A stretch of DNA of 59,742 nt from Marinobacter sp. (GTDB taxonomy: Bacteria > Pseudomonadota > Gammaproteobacteria > Pseudomonadales > Oleiphilaceae): the NCBI GenBank assembly GCA_018066865.1, contig JAGPVT010000126.1, forward strand, positions 1 to 59,742, read 5' to 3'. The position numbers and the translations under genes were made by a program. This document shows, one piece after another, positions 1 through 8,272 of the stretch. How positions within the stretch are numbered: position 1 is the first letter of the stretch; every line of letters starts with the position of its first letter. The notes under the pieces are model-generated. The model worked only from the letters and a program-made list of their open reading frames with translations, ran no database searches and had not been told where the DNA came from.

Positions 1-117
1 AAAAGTAAAACCTGCTTGTCTGAACAGCCGTTTGCACATATCGGCGTAAGAGCCGAATTCAGGAAGCAGGTCGTCCGGTGTAATGCCGGCAGCCAGAATA
101 CCAATTTTTAAACTCAT
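1..117 (-). CDS. Type 1 glutamine amidotransferase, N-terminal fragment (PuuD/PauD-like)
   Basis: Only the first 39 codons lie inside the window; the gene runs off the left edge. The start (MSLKIGILAAG) follows a good ribosome site, GGAGAACCCGG. The opening beta strand KIGIL, then TPDDLLPEFGSYADM, matches class I glutamine amidotransferases of the PuuD type, which hydrolyse gamma-glutamyl-GABA or related amides. The catalytic Cys and His are outside the window, so activity cannot be judged. It lies 15 bp downstream of the glutamine synthetase-like gene on the same strand, which supports a role in the gamma-glutamylated polyamine pathway. The family call is fairly safe; the substrate is inferred from neighbours. 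Confidence 0.75.
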   Translation of the reverse strand, partial: MSLKIGILAAGITPDDLLPEFGSYADMCKRLFRQAGFTF

Positions 118-132
118 CCGGGTTCTCCAGGC

Positions 133-1467
133 TTATAGCAGCCCCAAGTAAGCTTCATATTCTACGTCAGTAATGCGCTCGTTCAGCAGTCGTTGCTCCT
201 GGCGTTTGACGGCCGTGTAGACTCGCTGGAAGTCTTCACCGAGGTACTCACGCAGTACCTCGCCATTCTCGAAAGCATCCGTTGCATCTTCCCATCTGTT
301 CGGCAATACCAGGGACTCATCACTCTCGCCGTAGGCATCGCCCTCAACGGGCTCGATGGGCTCAAGTTCGTTTTCAATGCCATAAAGAGCACCCGCAAGC
401 ACCGATGCAAGAACCAGATAGGGGTTAGCGTCTGCGCCAGCTACCCGATGCTCAATCCTTCGAGCGACACATGGGCTTTCGGGTATCCGCAGTGCAACCG
501 TCCGGTTCTCATAGCCCCAGCTCGCAAACGTTGGAGCGTGAGCGCCCGGCATGAACCGACGATAGGAATTCTGGTTCGGCGCGAGGGTCAGCATCGTGTC
601 AGGCATGGTTTTCATCATACCGGCAACCGCTTGCTTCATCATGGCACTACCCTGCTCTGTGCCGTCATCAAATACGTTTTCACCCGCTTCATTCAGCAGA
701 CTGAAATGAACATGAAAACCGTTACCACTCTGGTCGGCATAGGGCTTGGCCATGAACGTTGCAGCATAACCATGCCCCCGGGAAACCCCACGAACCAAGC
801 GTTTGAACAGGATTGCCTGATCGGCAGCCGACAAGGGATCGTCAACGTGGTTGAGGTTTATCTCGAACTGGCCGGGGCCCATCTCTGCAATAATGGTATC
901 TGCATCTATCCCCTGAATTTCGCAGGCCTGGCGGATATCTGCAAAGAAAGCGGAAAACCCGTCCATTTCCTCTACGCCATAGCCCTCGGTGTTGGCAAGC
1001 CGCCGACCTCCATCGGCCAAAAGCGGCGGAATCGGTCGCTGTGTGGTCTCTGATTCACCATCCATCAGGTAAAATTCCAGCTCGGTAGCCATTACCGGAC
1101 GAAGCCCCTTCGCTTTGAAGCGATCAACCACGCGCTTGAGCACCTGCCGCGGATCCGCTTCAAATGCAGAGCCGTCCGGGTTATGCATCATCGCCAGCAC
1201 CTGCTCTCGCGGACTTTCCGCCCAGGGCACAGGAACAGCTTTATCACTCACCGGCAGGCAAATACCATCGCTGTCCCCGGTTTCAAAAACCAATCCATTA
1301 TCAAGAACGTCAGCGCCCCAGAAATCAAAACCGACAACGGATCTGGGCAGCTTTACGCCTTCCTTCATGACCTTTTTCATTGCAGAGGCGGGGATCCGCT
1401 TGCCACGTAAATTACCGTTCAGGTCGGTAATAAAGAAGTCGAACTCAGTCTTTTTATTAGCTGTCAT
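133..1467 (-). CDS. puuA: Gamma-glutamylputrescine synthetase-like glutamine synthetase family protein
   Basis: Ligates glutamate to an amine using ATP, the first step of the Puu/Pau polyamine route. The 444-residue protein has the glutamine synthetase catalytic fold: GPGQFEINLNH (metal-binding Glu) near 200, GNGFHVHFSLL near 255 and NRTVALRIP near 325, all typical of PuuA-type enzymes rather than GlnA. An ATG two codons upstream exists, but the second ATG (MTANKK) has the better-spaced GAG ribosome site. It is divergent from the aminotransferase gene, and the shared spacer carries the 18-bp palindrome at 1538-1555. The amidotransferase follows directly. The exact amine (putrescine, ethanolamine, another monoamine) cannot be read from sequence. 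Confidence 0.85.
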   Translation of the reverse strand: MTANKKTEFDFFITDLNGNLRGKRIPASAMKKVMKEGVKLPRSVVGFDFWGADVLDNGLVFETGDSDGICLPVSDKAVPVPWAESPREQVLAMMHNPDGSAFEADPRQVLKRVVDRFKAKGLRPVMATELEFYLMDGESETTQRPIPPLLADGGRRLANTEGYGVEEMDGFSAFFADIRQACEIQGIDADTIIAEMGPGQFEINLNHVDDPLSAADQAILFKRLVRGVSRGHGYAATFMAKPYADQSGNGFHVHFSLLNEAGENVFDDGTEQGSAMMKQAVAGMMKTMPDTMLTLAPNQNSYRRFMPGAHAPTFASWGYENRTVALRIPESPCVARRIEHRVAGADANPYLVLASVLAGALYGIENELEPIEPVEGDAYGESDESLVLPNRWEDATDAFENGEVLREYLGEDFQRVYTAVKRQEQRLLNERITDVEYEAYLGLL

Positions 1468-1537
1468 ATACATCTCGTGAGATTGCTGGCCTGTCTATCG
1501 ATGCTGATACGCTATCCGATCGGAAACGCCCTGTAAC

Positions 1538-1555
1538 TATACCCCGGGGGGTATA
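1538..1555. promoter_or_regulatory. Palindromic operator candidate between puuA-like gene and aminotransferase gene
   Basis: TATACCCC-GG-GGGGTATA is a perfect 8-bp inverted repeat with a 2-bp centre. It sits 70 bp before the synthetase start and 66 bp before the aminotransferase start. The same motif with one arm mismatch recurs before the aldehyde dehydrogenase gene (5497-5512). Two-fold symmetric sites with TACC/GGTA ends fit NarL/LuxR-type HTH proteins, and such a regulator is encoded at 3112-3921. Binding is inferred. Confidence 0.65.
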
Positions 1556-1621
1556 TCTATCATCGGTCGAATTTCCCTATGGTTTAAACGTGCTACAGAC
1601 GCACATCCAAGGGAGGCCAGA

Positions 1622-3022
1622 ATGCTAAATACAATAATCGCTCAGCCAGAAGCGAGCGCTGATACTATTCGCGCTGCTGACGCAGCACACCATTTACATC
1701 CTTTTACTAACAGCCATAACCTGAACATCAAGGGTGCCCGGGTTATAGAAAGGGCCAAGGGAGTTTATCTCTGGGACAGCGACGGCGAACGCCTGATCGA
1801 CGGCATGGCTGGCCTGTGGTGTGTAAACCTCGGTTATGGACGCCAGGAACTTATCGACGCAGCCCATAACCAGCTGCAAACGCTTCCTTACTACAACACA
1901 TTTTTTCAGACCACCCATGAACCGGCAACGCGGCTGGCCCAAGCAATCGCCGAAGTCACGCCTGGGGATCTGAACCACATTTTTTTTGCAAACTCTGGCT
2001 CTGAAGCGATCGATACCATCATTCGCATGGTTCGCCATTACTGGGCTTTAAAAGAAAAACCGTATCGCAAGATTCTGATTGCCCGTGAGAATGCGTACCA
2101 TGGCAGCACCGTTGCGGGTGCCAGTCTTGGCGGTATGGCAGGCATGCACAAACAAGGTGGCCCCCTGCTATCGGATATTCATCGCATTCGACAGCCCTAC
2201 TGGTATGGGGAAGCCGGCTCGATGAGTGAGGAAGCGTTCGGGATTGCCTGTGCCAAAGCACTGGAAGATAAAATTCTCGAGGTGGGCCCGGACAACGTCG
2301 CAGCCTTTATAGGTGAACCCGTGCAGGGCGCCGGCGGGGTTATCGTACCGCCAGAAAATTACTGGCCCGAAATCCAACGCATCTGTCGTAAATACGACGT
2401 TTTAATCGCGTCAGACGAAGTCATCTGCGGCTTTGGCCGAACAGGAAGCTGGTTTGGCTGCGAGTCTTTCGGTTTTCAGCCAGATATCGTGTCAATGGCC
2501 AAGGGGCTTTCGTCAGGCTACCTGCCAATTTCGGCCGTTGCAGTTGGCGATCGGATTGCGAATACCCTCATCAAGGAGGGTGGCGACTTCAATCATGGCT
2601 TCACCTATTCCGGACACCCGGTTGCAGCAGCTGTAGCATTGGAAAATATCCGTCTACTTCGCGAAGAGAATGTCGTGAGCTACGTAGCCAATACCATCGG
2701 GCCCTACTTTCAGGCCCAACTGCGTGACCGTCTTGGAAGCCACCCTTTGTGCGGCCACATTGAAGGCGTTGGCTTGCTCGCAGGGATTGCACTGGTCAAG
2801 GACCGGGATTCAAAAACCTTCTTTGGACCGGATACGGATGTTGGTACTGTGTGCCGGGATCACTGTTTCCGTAATGGCCTGATAATGCGCGCCTGCGGCA
2901 ATCGGATGGTGCTTTCCCCGCCGCTGGTGATTACCCCTGCGCAAGTGGACGAAATAATAGATAAAGCCCGAAAATGTCTTGATCTGACCTACGCCGATGT
3001 AAAAAACGGAAAGCTCTTTTGA
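1622..3022 (+). CDS. spuC: Class III PLP-dependent aminotransferase (putrescine-pyruvate type, SpuC-like)
   Basis: Predicted omega-amino transaminase moving the terminal amine of putrescine or a related amine to pyruvate. The 466 residues show the class III landmarks: GMAGLWCVNLGYG near 60, NSGSEAIDT near 125, the YHGST turn, GEPVQGAGG, SDEVICGFGRTG, and the PLP lysine in SMAKGLSSGYLP near 300. The ATG follows a strong site (AAGGGAGGCCAGA). It is divergent from the puuA-like gene and shares its palindromic spacer; a hairpin terminator follows. Close relatives act on putrescine, cadaverine, beta-alanine or aromatic amines, so the substrate is inferred from the flanking genes. Confidence 0.87.
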   Translation: MLNTIIAQPEASADTIRAADAAHHLHPFTNSHNLNIKGARVIERAKGVYLWDSDGERLIDGMAGLWCVNLGYGRQELIDAAHNQLQTLPYYNTFFQTTHEPATRLAQAIAEVTPGDLNHIFFANSGSEAIDTIIRMVRHYWALKEKPYRKILIARENAYHGSTVAGASLGGMAGMHKQGGPLLSDIHRIRQPYWYGEAGSMSEEAFGIACAKALEDKILEVGPDNVAAFIGEPVQGAGGVIVPPENYWPEIQRICRKYDVLIASDEVICGFGRTGSWFGCESFGFQPDIVSMAKGLSSGYLPISAVAVGDRIANTLIKEGGDFNHGFTYSGHPVAAAVALENIRLLREENVVSYVANTIGPYFQAQLRDRLGSHPLCGHIEGVGLLAGIALVKDRDSKTFFGPDTDVGTVCRDHCFRNGLIMRACGNRMVLSPPLVITPAQVDEIIDKARKCLDLTYADVKNGKLF

Positions 3023-3051
3023 GGCATGCCTGGCTACGTTCGCAGCAAGAC

Positions 3052-3075
3052 AGCCTGGCTCACGCCAGGCTTTTT
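3052..3075 (+). terminator. Rho-independent terminator after the aminotransferase gene
   Basis: AGCCTGGC-TCAC-GCCAGGCT gives a perfect 8-bp stem with a 4-base loop followed by a run of five T. It begins 30 bp after the aminotransferase stop and ends 37 bp before the LuxR-type regulator start, so the regulator is probably transcribed separately or by read-through. Confidence 0.85.
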
Positions 3076-3111
3076 GCATAAGCTCTACAAAAACAGGGGC
3101 ATGAGTAGCCA

Positions 3112-3921
3112 ATGAAAGAGCGCATCAGTCAGATTAATGCCGGCGACAGCTGGCAAAAGAAAATTGCGGTTCTGATCGAACATCAACGCTTACGAAGCTT
3201 TCCTGTTTTACTTCAAGAGTTCCTCACAACGTTATGTTTTTACGATACTTTCATAATGGTTACTTACAAAAAGTCATTGCGCCCGATCCTGATCTACCCA
3301 ACAAACCCTGAAGAACAAAGCAGCACCCTGCGGAAATACCTCAACCATGCTTTCGTCCTGGACCCGCTATCCCATTCGATCAAATCGGGGATCGCACCAG
3401 GCGTTGTACGACTGGTAGATATCATGCCGGACTCTTTCAAGGAAACGGAATATTTCAACACCTGCTATAAAGATTTCGGGCTGGTGGATGAAATCAATCT
3501 GATCATCCATCTTGACGAAAAAGTAACCTGCACTCTGACGCTTGGGCGCAAGGCTAGCCTGGATAGCATTTCACGTAACGAACTCAAGGCTCTTAACGAT
3601 TTCTATCCGATTCTGAGTGCGCTTGTGCGGCAGTTCTGGCTGGCACAGTCGGGGGAATTTTTGCAATACGGGCGATCTGACGGCCCGATGAAACGTGCCC
3701 TTAAAACCTTTGCCAGCGGTGTGTTAACCCAACGGGAAAGGGAAATAACCGATCTGATACTGCGGGGCCACTCATCGCAAGCCATTGCCGACCTGCTAAA
3801 AATCAGTGCAGGAACCGTGAAGGTCCATCGTAAAAACATCCATAACCGGCTGAATACCTCGACCCAGGCCGAGATATTCACCCAGTTTATCGCGCACCTG
3901 AACAGCCTGGACGATCACTGA
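3112..3921 (+). CDS. LuxR-family transcriptional regulator
   Basis: A 269-residue protein with a C-terminal LuxR/NarL helix-turn-helix (about 200-262): LTQREREITDLILRG, then SQAIADLLKISAGTVKVHRK. The N-terminal 190 residues look like a sensory domain without a visible receiver Asp or GGDEF; I cannot assign it to a family. It lies between the aminotransferase gene and the convergent aldehyde dehydrogenase gene, both preceded by the ATACCCC palindrome, so it is the best candidate to regulate the polyamine genes. Pseudomonas pathways of this type use the unrelated PauR repressor, so a LuxR-type controller would be a different arrangement. Activator or repressor action is not evident. Confidence 0.85.
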   Translation: MKERISQINAGDSWQKKIAVLIEHQRLRSFPVLLQEFLTTLCFYDTFIMVTYKKSLRPILIYPTNPEEQSSTLRKYLNHAFVLDPLSHSIKSGIAPGVVRLVDIMPDSFKETEYFNTCYKDFGLVDEINLIIHLDEKVTCTLTLGRKASLDSISRNELKALNDFYPILSALVRQFWLAQSGEFLQYGRSDGPMKRALKTFASGVLTQREREITDLILRGHSSQAIADLLKISAGTVKVHRKNIHNRLNTSTQAEIFTQFIAHLNSLDDH

Positions 3922-3945
3922 GCGCCCTCCGTACAAATCGCCCGA

Positions 3946-5433
3946 TCAGAGGCTGATCCATACCGTTTTAAGGTCGGTATACTTCTCGATGGAGTGCAGC
4001 GATTTATCGCGACCGTTGCCGGAAGCCTTCACGCCACCGAACGGCATGGTTGAATCACCGCCACCCCAGCCATTTACCCAGACCATACCACTTTGAATCT
4101 GTTTGCTAACGCGATGGGCTCGCGACAGATTGTCTGTCCATACAGACGCGCCAAGCCCGTAACGGTTGTCATTGGCAAGCCGCACTGCTTCGTCTTCATC
4201 ATCAAATTCGCACACTGCCAGAACCGGCCCGAAGATTTCCTCTTGTACGAAGCGCATGTCATTACGTGCACCGTCAAAAATGGTGGGCTCAATATAGTAG
4301 CCCTGACCTTCCATGTATTCCGGAATCCCGCCGGTCAACAGGTTCGCACCATCGTCCATGGCAGATTTGATGTACCGCGAAACGGTGTCCAGTTGCGCCT
4401 TATCGACCAGCGGGCCCAGCCTCGTTTCCGGGTCTAACGGATCCCCGCCCCTGTAACCGGCAGTGGCAGCGAGCAAGGCCTTCAAAAATCGTTCCTTGAT
4501 CGACTTGTGGAGGTAGAGACGGGAGCAGGCAATACAGACTTCGCCCTGGTTGGAGAAAATCGCAGCGGCGGCTGTTCCCGCGGCGCGCTCAATATTCGCG
4601 CAGTCTTCGAAGACCACCATCGGTGACTTCCCGCCCGCTTCCAGCCAGACCCTTTTCAGGTTCGATTGGCCGGCATACTCCATCAACATACCCCCAACCC
4701 GACTGGAGCCGGTAAACGCGAGTACGTTCACATCATGATGCAGAGCAAGAGCTTTGCCTGCGGTGTGGCCATATCCTGGAAGAACATTCAGCACGCCATC
4801 AGGAAGACCTGCCTCCGTCGCCAGCTCGGCCAGACGCAAAACACTGAGAGGGCTCTTCTCCGAGGGTTTGAGCACAACGGAGTTACCCGCTGCCAGTGCC
4901 GGCGCAAGCTTCCAGGTGGCCATCATTAACGGGTAGTTCCAAGGCGTAATTGCAGCAACAACTCCAACTGGCTCATGGCTTATCAAGCCAAGGGTATCGC
5001 CACCAGTCGGTGCAATCCCACCGTAGACCTTGTCGATGGACTCCGCTGTCCAGCGAAAACAGTCAATGGAATCCGGCAGGTCAACGCTCAGCATTTCCGA
5101 TATCGATTTACCCATGTCGAGCGTGTCTGTCAGCGCCAGTTCATCACGGTGTTGTTGCATCAAATCTGCCAGTCGCAATAGCACCTTTTTGCGCTCACCC
5201 GGTGCCTTGCGTGACCAACTGCCTGAAACAAATGCAGCTTTAGCCGCTGCTACCGCCAGATCGACGTCTGCCTGATCACAGCTAGCAACCTCAGCCAGCA
5301 CCCGTTCGGTTGCAGGGTTAGTCGTTTTAAAGGTTTCTCCGGAGACCGCTGACTGGAAGCGCCCCCCAATGTAAGCCTGATTTCTGAGGGTGATGCTTTC
5401 ACTGAGTGTTTGCCACTCGGCTTTTGTCTTCAT
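3946..5433 (-). CDS. puuC: Aldehyde dehydrogenase (gamma-glutamyl-gamma-aminobutyraldehyde type, PuuC/PauC-like)
   Basis: NAD(P)-dependent oxidation of an amino- or gamma-glutamylamino-aldehyde to the acid. The 495 residues carry the full ALDH set: PWNYPLMMATWK, FTGSSRVGG (nucleotide binding), catalytic Glu in WLEAGGKSP near 267, catalytic Cys in NQGEVCIACSRL near 301, and PFGGVKASGNGRDKS near the C terminus. It is convergent with the LuxR gene (24-bp gap). A second copy of the palindromic operator lies 64 bp upstream of its start. With the synthetase, amidotransferase and aminotransferase it makes a complete set for polyamine breakdown, though other aldehydes are possible. Confidence 0.88.
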   Translation of the reverse strand: MKTKAEWQTLSESITLRNQAYIGGRFQSAVSGETFKTTNPATERVLAEVASCDQADVDLAVAAAKAAFVSGSWSRKAPGERKKVLLRLADLMQQHRDELALTDTLDMGKSISEMLSVDLPDSIDCFRWTAESIDKVYGGIAPTGGDTLGLISHEPVGVVAAITPWNYPLMMATWKLAPALAAGNSVVLKPSEKSPLSVLRLAELATEAGLPDGVLNVLPGYGHTAGKALALHHDVNVLAFTGSSRVGGMLMEYAGQSNLKRVWLEAGGKSPMVVFEDCANIERAAGTAAAAIFSNQGEVCIACSRLYLHKSIKERFLKALLAATAGYRGGDPLDPETRLGPLVDKAQLDTVSRYIKSAMDDGANLLTGGIPEYMEGQGYYIEPTIFDGARNDMRFVQEEIFGPVLAVCEFDDEDEAVRLANDNRYGLGASVWTDNLSRAHRVSKQIQSGMVWVNGWGGGDSTMPFGGVKASGNGRDKSLHSIEKYTDLKTVWISL

Positions 5434-5496
5434 GGGGCGCTCACTTGGCAGATGGTCGATGCATTGAGGCTAAACATCTGTTAGCCGCATCACCAT

Positions 5497-5512
5497 ATAC
5501 CCCGGGAGGTAT
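5497..5512. promoter_or_regulatory. Second copy of the ATACCCC palindrome, upstream of puuC-like gene
   Basis: ATACCCC-GG-GAGGTAT matches the operator candidate at 1538-1555 at 15 of 16 positions. It sits 64 bp before the aldehyde dehydrogenase start, almost the same distance as the first copy has to its two genes. The recurrence 4 kb apart, before functionally linked genes, argues for one shared regulator. Confidence 0.65.
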
Positions 5513-5545
5513 GCCGCAGAGTTTCGGAGCGACTTTGAACAGCCT

Positions 5546-5593
5546 CCTTAAGCACTCTCCACCTTAAGAACGCTCCACCTTAAACACTCTCCT
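5546..5593. repeat. Three 16-bp imperfect tandem repeats across a stop codon
   Basis: The units CCTTAAGCACTCTCCA, CCTTAAGAACGCTCCA and CCTTAAACACTCTCCT follow one another without a gap. The third contains the stop codon of the nitronate monooxygenase gene, which reads on the minus strand. Each unit repeats the same TTAA stop context, so the copies look like local slippage at the 3' end of the gene. Confidence 0.8.
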
Positions 5594-6638
5594 CCAGAAT
5601 CACCGCAATCAAATCTGCCGCCGGTAACTCCCGCGCCAAAGGTGCTCCTTGCCCTGCCCATTGAGCAGCAAACTCGTGGTTTCCATGCTTGGAGGCCGCC
5701 GCATTGAGACGCTTGGTTGCATCGTAGGCTATCGGGTAATCTGCCGGCGGCGGGCTCTGTTTCGTTTCACCAAACGAAATGAGGCGATTGACGATCCCCC
5801 GCGCCGGTCGGCCGGAAAGCACTTTGGTTAATCGTGTTTCCGATGCTCTCTCGCTTTTCAGTGCCGCTCGGTATGCTTCATTTGCAGCGGACTCCGGACA
5901 CAGAACAAATGCGGTGCCGAGCTGAACTGCAGCCGCACCGGATGCCAGCGCGGCTTTCATCGCGAAACCATCCATTATTCCACCGGCTGCGATAATTGGC
6001 AGGGTTGTCTGGCGTGATAACAAACGGACGAGCGCCAAAGTGCTCAGGCCTTCATCTGCCGCTTCAGGATGGAAAATCCCTCTGTGCCCGCCAGCTTCAA
6101 TACCCTGTGCCACGATGGCATCAATTCCAGCAGCTTCAATCTCCGTTGCTTCACCCATGCACGTAGCCGTCGCCATGGTATAGACCCCGGCCCCCTGAAA
6201 CGCCGCAATGCATTCAGCCGATGGAATACCAAAGTGAAAACTGACAACCGCCGGTTTCAGTTCGAGCAGCATTTCAAGCGTCTCGTCGTCTTCAACAAAC
6301 GATGTATAGATTTCATTGAGTGAGTCCGGCGGTTCTATACCCGCTTCAGCGAACAAAGGTGCGAGATATTGCACCCAGTCAGCCTCCAGAGCTGCGTCAC
6401 GCCGCGCAGGCTGGTGACAGAACACATTCACATTGAAGGGCCCGGGGGTCAGGGCCTGGGTTTGCTCAATCATTTCCCTGGCTTGGGCGGCTGTGCTCGC
6501 GCCAATCCCCAAGGAACCCAGGGCCCCGGAGTTGGTAACGGCCGCAGCCAGTTGAGGCGTCGATACGCCCGCCATCGGTGCCTGGACAATCGGATGAGCA
6601 ATGCCCAGTTGCTCTAATAGTTTTTCCCGCGAATTCAT
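5580..6638 (-). CDS. Nitronate monooxygenase (2-nitropropane dioxygenase family)
   Basis: FMN-dependent TIM-barrel enzyme expected to oxidise alkyl nitronates or propionate-3-nitronate. The 352 residues show [20 protein letters not shown] at the N terminus, GALGSLGIG, the GIEAGGHRG segment that carries the active-site His in this family, [11 protein letters not shown] and [16 protein letters not shown] chose the internal ATG ([12 protein letters not shown]) because AAGGAGCGCTTC precedes it and because family members start there; a reading frame continues 42 codons further upstream but looks like leader. It stands alone, with GTCCGG repeats in its upstream region. Relatives include enoyl reductase-like FMN proteins, so the substrate is uncertain. 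Confidence 0.85.
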   Translation of the reverse strand: MNSREKLLEQLGIAHPIVQAPMAGVSTPQLAAAVTNSGALGSLGIGASTAAQAREMIEQTQALTPGPFNVNVFCHQPARRDAALEADWVQYLAPLFAEAGIEPPDSLNEIYTSFVEDDETLEMLLELKPAVVSFHFGIPSAECIAAFQGAGVYTMATATCMGEATEIEAAGIDAIVAQGIEAGGHRGIFHPEAADEGLSTLALVRLLSRQTTLPIIAAGGIMDGFAMKAALASGAAAVQLGTAFVLCPESAANEAYRAALKSERASETRLTKVLSGRPARGIVNRLISFGETKQSPPPADYPIAYDATKRLNAAASKHGNHEFAAQWAGQGAPLARELPAADLIAVILEESV

Positions 6639-6693
6639 GAAGCGCTCCTTACTGGCTAGAGACCTGACCGGATGCTGGCCGAAAACCCCACAC

Positions 6694-6764
6694 TGTCCGG
6701 AAAACAGGCCACTTATGCAGAGTTGTCCGGGAAAGCAAACAACAGTGTCTTGCATTCCGGACAA
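6694..6764. repeat. Three TGTCCGG elements in a divergent promoter region
   Basis: TGTCCGGAAA at 6694-6703, TTGTCCGGGAA at 6723-6733 and the inverted TTCCGGACAA at 6755-6764 share the core TTGTCCGGRAA. They lie between the minus-strand nitronate monooxygenase gene and the plus-strand binding-protein gene at 6888. This could be a set of operator sites; no regulator gene is adjacent. Confidence 0.5.
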
Positions 6765-6887
6765 TCCAATTTATCACTAAAGCAAAAAGTCATAACTAAC
6801 AAGCATATAAAGGGCTGGTGTGATTTTTGCTGTTCGCCTTTGGAGGTCATCAGCCCTTTCTATACTCAAAAAAAATAAGGACAGTAC

Positions 6888-7853
6888 ATGCGTCTGCTCA
6901 TTCTAGCCTTACTACTGGTAAGCCCGTTGTGTTTCAGCAAGACCGTGGTCGTTATCGAAAGCTATCACAAAGAATATAAATGGGATGCTGACTATCTCGT
7001 TGCCATCGAATCTGTACTGGGCGCAGAACACGATATCCACGTTCTGGCTCTGGACACCAAGCGCCTGCCGAAATCGGAGTGGGCCCAGAAGGTAGAAAGC
7101 ATCCAAAAATCGGTGGCTGAAATCAAACCGGATGTTGCCATTCTGGGTGATGATAATGCCTTTTCATTGATGGCACAGCATCTGGTTGATCAGGAAATTC
7201 CGGTTGTCTTTTTCGGTGTGAACGGCACTCCCGTGCAACACCCTGCCCTCGAACACCCGTTGGTTACCGGGGTTTTGGAACGCCCGTTTTTCGAACAAAG
7301 CATCCGTCATTTACGCAAAGTTCTCCGCCAGAGGGAGCACTTTTTAATTCTGATGGATGACTCGATTACCATGCGCAATGCGGTCAATGACTACTTTGGA
7401 GACAAGCGCCAAGCGGAGCTTTACGGCTCTCAGATCGATATCGTACTGACCAACGACAAAGACACCTGGTTAAGCACTGCAGAAAATGCGTACACCAAGT
7501 ACGATGCCGTGATTATAGGTACTCACCATACAATTCGGGACACTGAAGATAACTATATACAGCCAAAAGAGCTTATAAATCAGGCTTATACCAGCTCACC
7601 AGTCCCGATCTTTTCATTCTGGGACATCTCTATCGGGGCGCAGGAAGCTTTGGGCGGGTTTACAATCTCCGCTCATCAGGAAGGTATTACGGGTGCCCGG
7701 TTAGCTTCGTTGATCCTCAATGGAATAAAGCCAGATCGTATACCGCAGATTAAATCTCTTAGCGGGCATTACGTATACAGCAAAAGTGGTATGGAGCACT
7801 GGAACATCAAGCTCTCGCCATTAATCGCCAGCCAGGCGAACTTTATCGAGTAG
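6888..7853 (+). CDS. Periplasmic ABC-type substrate-binding-like protein
   Basis: A 321-residue exported protein. The signal peptide is visible (MRLLILALLLVSPLCFSKT), followed by VVVIESYHKEYKWDADY, which matches the PF04392-like family of periplasmic binding proteins that often serve sensory systems rather than importers. Later elements are PDVAILGDDNAF, PVVFFGVNGTP and PIFSFWDISIGAQEALGG, in line with a two-lobed fold. AAGGACAGTAC precedes the start. No permease, ATPase or kinase is adjacent, so the partner is unknown. A second, more distant protein of the same general type is encoded at 21375-22346. Confidence 0.7.
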   Translation: MRLLILALLLVSPLCFSKTVVVIESYHKEYKWDADYLVAIESVLGAEHDIHVLALDTKRLPKSEWAQKVESIQKSVAEIKPDVAILGDDNAFSLMAQHLVDQEIPVVFFGVNGTPVQHPALEHPLVTGVLERPFFEQSIRHLRKVLRQREHFLILMDDSITMRNAVNDYFGDKRQAELYGSQIDIVLTNDKDTWLSTAENAYTKYDAVIIGTHHTIRDTEDNYIQPKELINQAYTSSPVPIFSFWDISIGAQEALGGFTISAHQEGITGARLASLILNGIKPDRIPQIKSLSGHYVYSKSGMEHWNIKLSPLIASQANFIE

Positions 7854-7898
7854 CGGAGTCAACAAAACGGGTTCTACCCACGAAAAATAGACACTCGG

Positions 7899-8111
7899 TT
7901 ATGCGCATCTGCGCTCGTATTCCACCAGGCTCGGTTGTGCCGGCGTATCCATATCCCACAGATCGTGATGCACAAATTGCTGCACCCAGGCTACCTGCCC
8001 GGTTTCCAGGCTCAAAGCCACTACAGATGACGCATATCTTTCTTCAAGGCTATTCGCCTCATTATCTCCGCTTGGACATGATTCGAACTGGTTGGAGCGG
8101 AGCTGTTGGTT
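7899..8111 (-). pseudogene. Remnant of a PQQ-dependent dehydrogenase
   Basis: On the minus strand, an open stretch of 71 codons without a start reads ERYASSVVALSLETG, then WVQQFVHHDLWDMD and TPAQPSLVEY before stopping. This is the family block of membrane-bound quinoprotein glucose/quinate-type dehydrogenases (SSVVALD..TG...VHHDLWDYD.PAQPSLVD). A TGA lies directly upstream in frame and TAA ends it, while the full enzymes are several hundred residues longer. It therefore looks like the scar of a deleted gene. It overlaps the end of the small ORF at 8021-8254 in another frame. Confidence 0.7.
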
Positions 8112-8254
8112 TCAAAAATCTTTCGGGCAATGGTTATTTGCGCCAGCGCACCCTGTACCTCCTGATCGTCGGGATATTTGGCTTTCAGGTCATCCGGGGT
8201 AAGTCGCAGAAAATCTTTAGCCAACTCCTCGTGACTCGGTGCTGTGGTTTGCAT
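8021..8254 (-). CDS. Small hypothetical protein
   Basis: A 77-residue ORF, MQTTAPSHEELAKDFLRL and so on, charged and helical-looking, with a plausible ribosome site (AAAGGATG) upstream of the chosen ATG. I do not recognise the family. Its last 25 or so codons overlap the quinoprotein remnant in a different frame, so the C terminus may be accidental and the ORF may be a shortened version of an older gene. No promoter is obvious, although the DNA upstream (8280-8390) is A+T-rich. Confidence 0.4.
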   Translation of the reverse strand: MQTTAPSHEELAKDFLRLTPDDLKAKYPDDQEVQGALAQITIARKIFETNSSAPTSSNHVQAEIMRRIALKKDMRHL

Positions 8255-8272
8255 GATCTGACATCCTTTCAA

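Noticed and set aside
193..1053. Long plus-strand open frame opposite the glutamine synthetase-like gene
   Set aside because: It is the antisense shadow of a gene with clear family motifs; the translation matches nothing.
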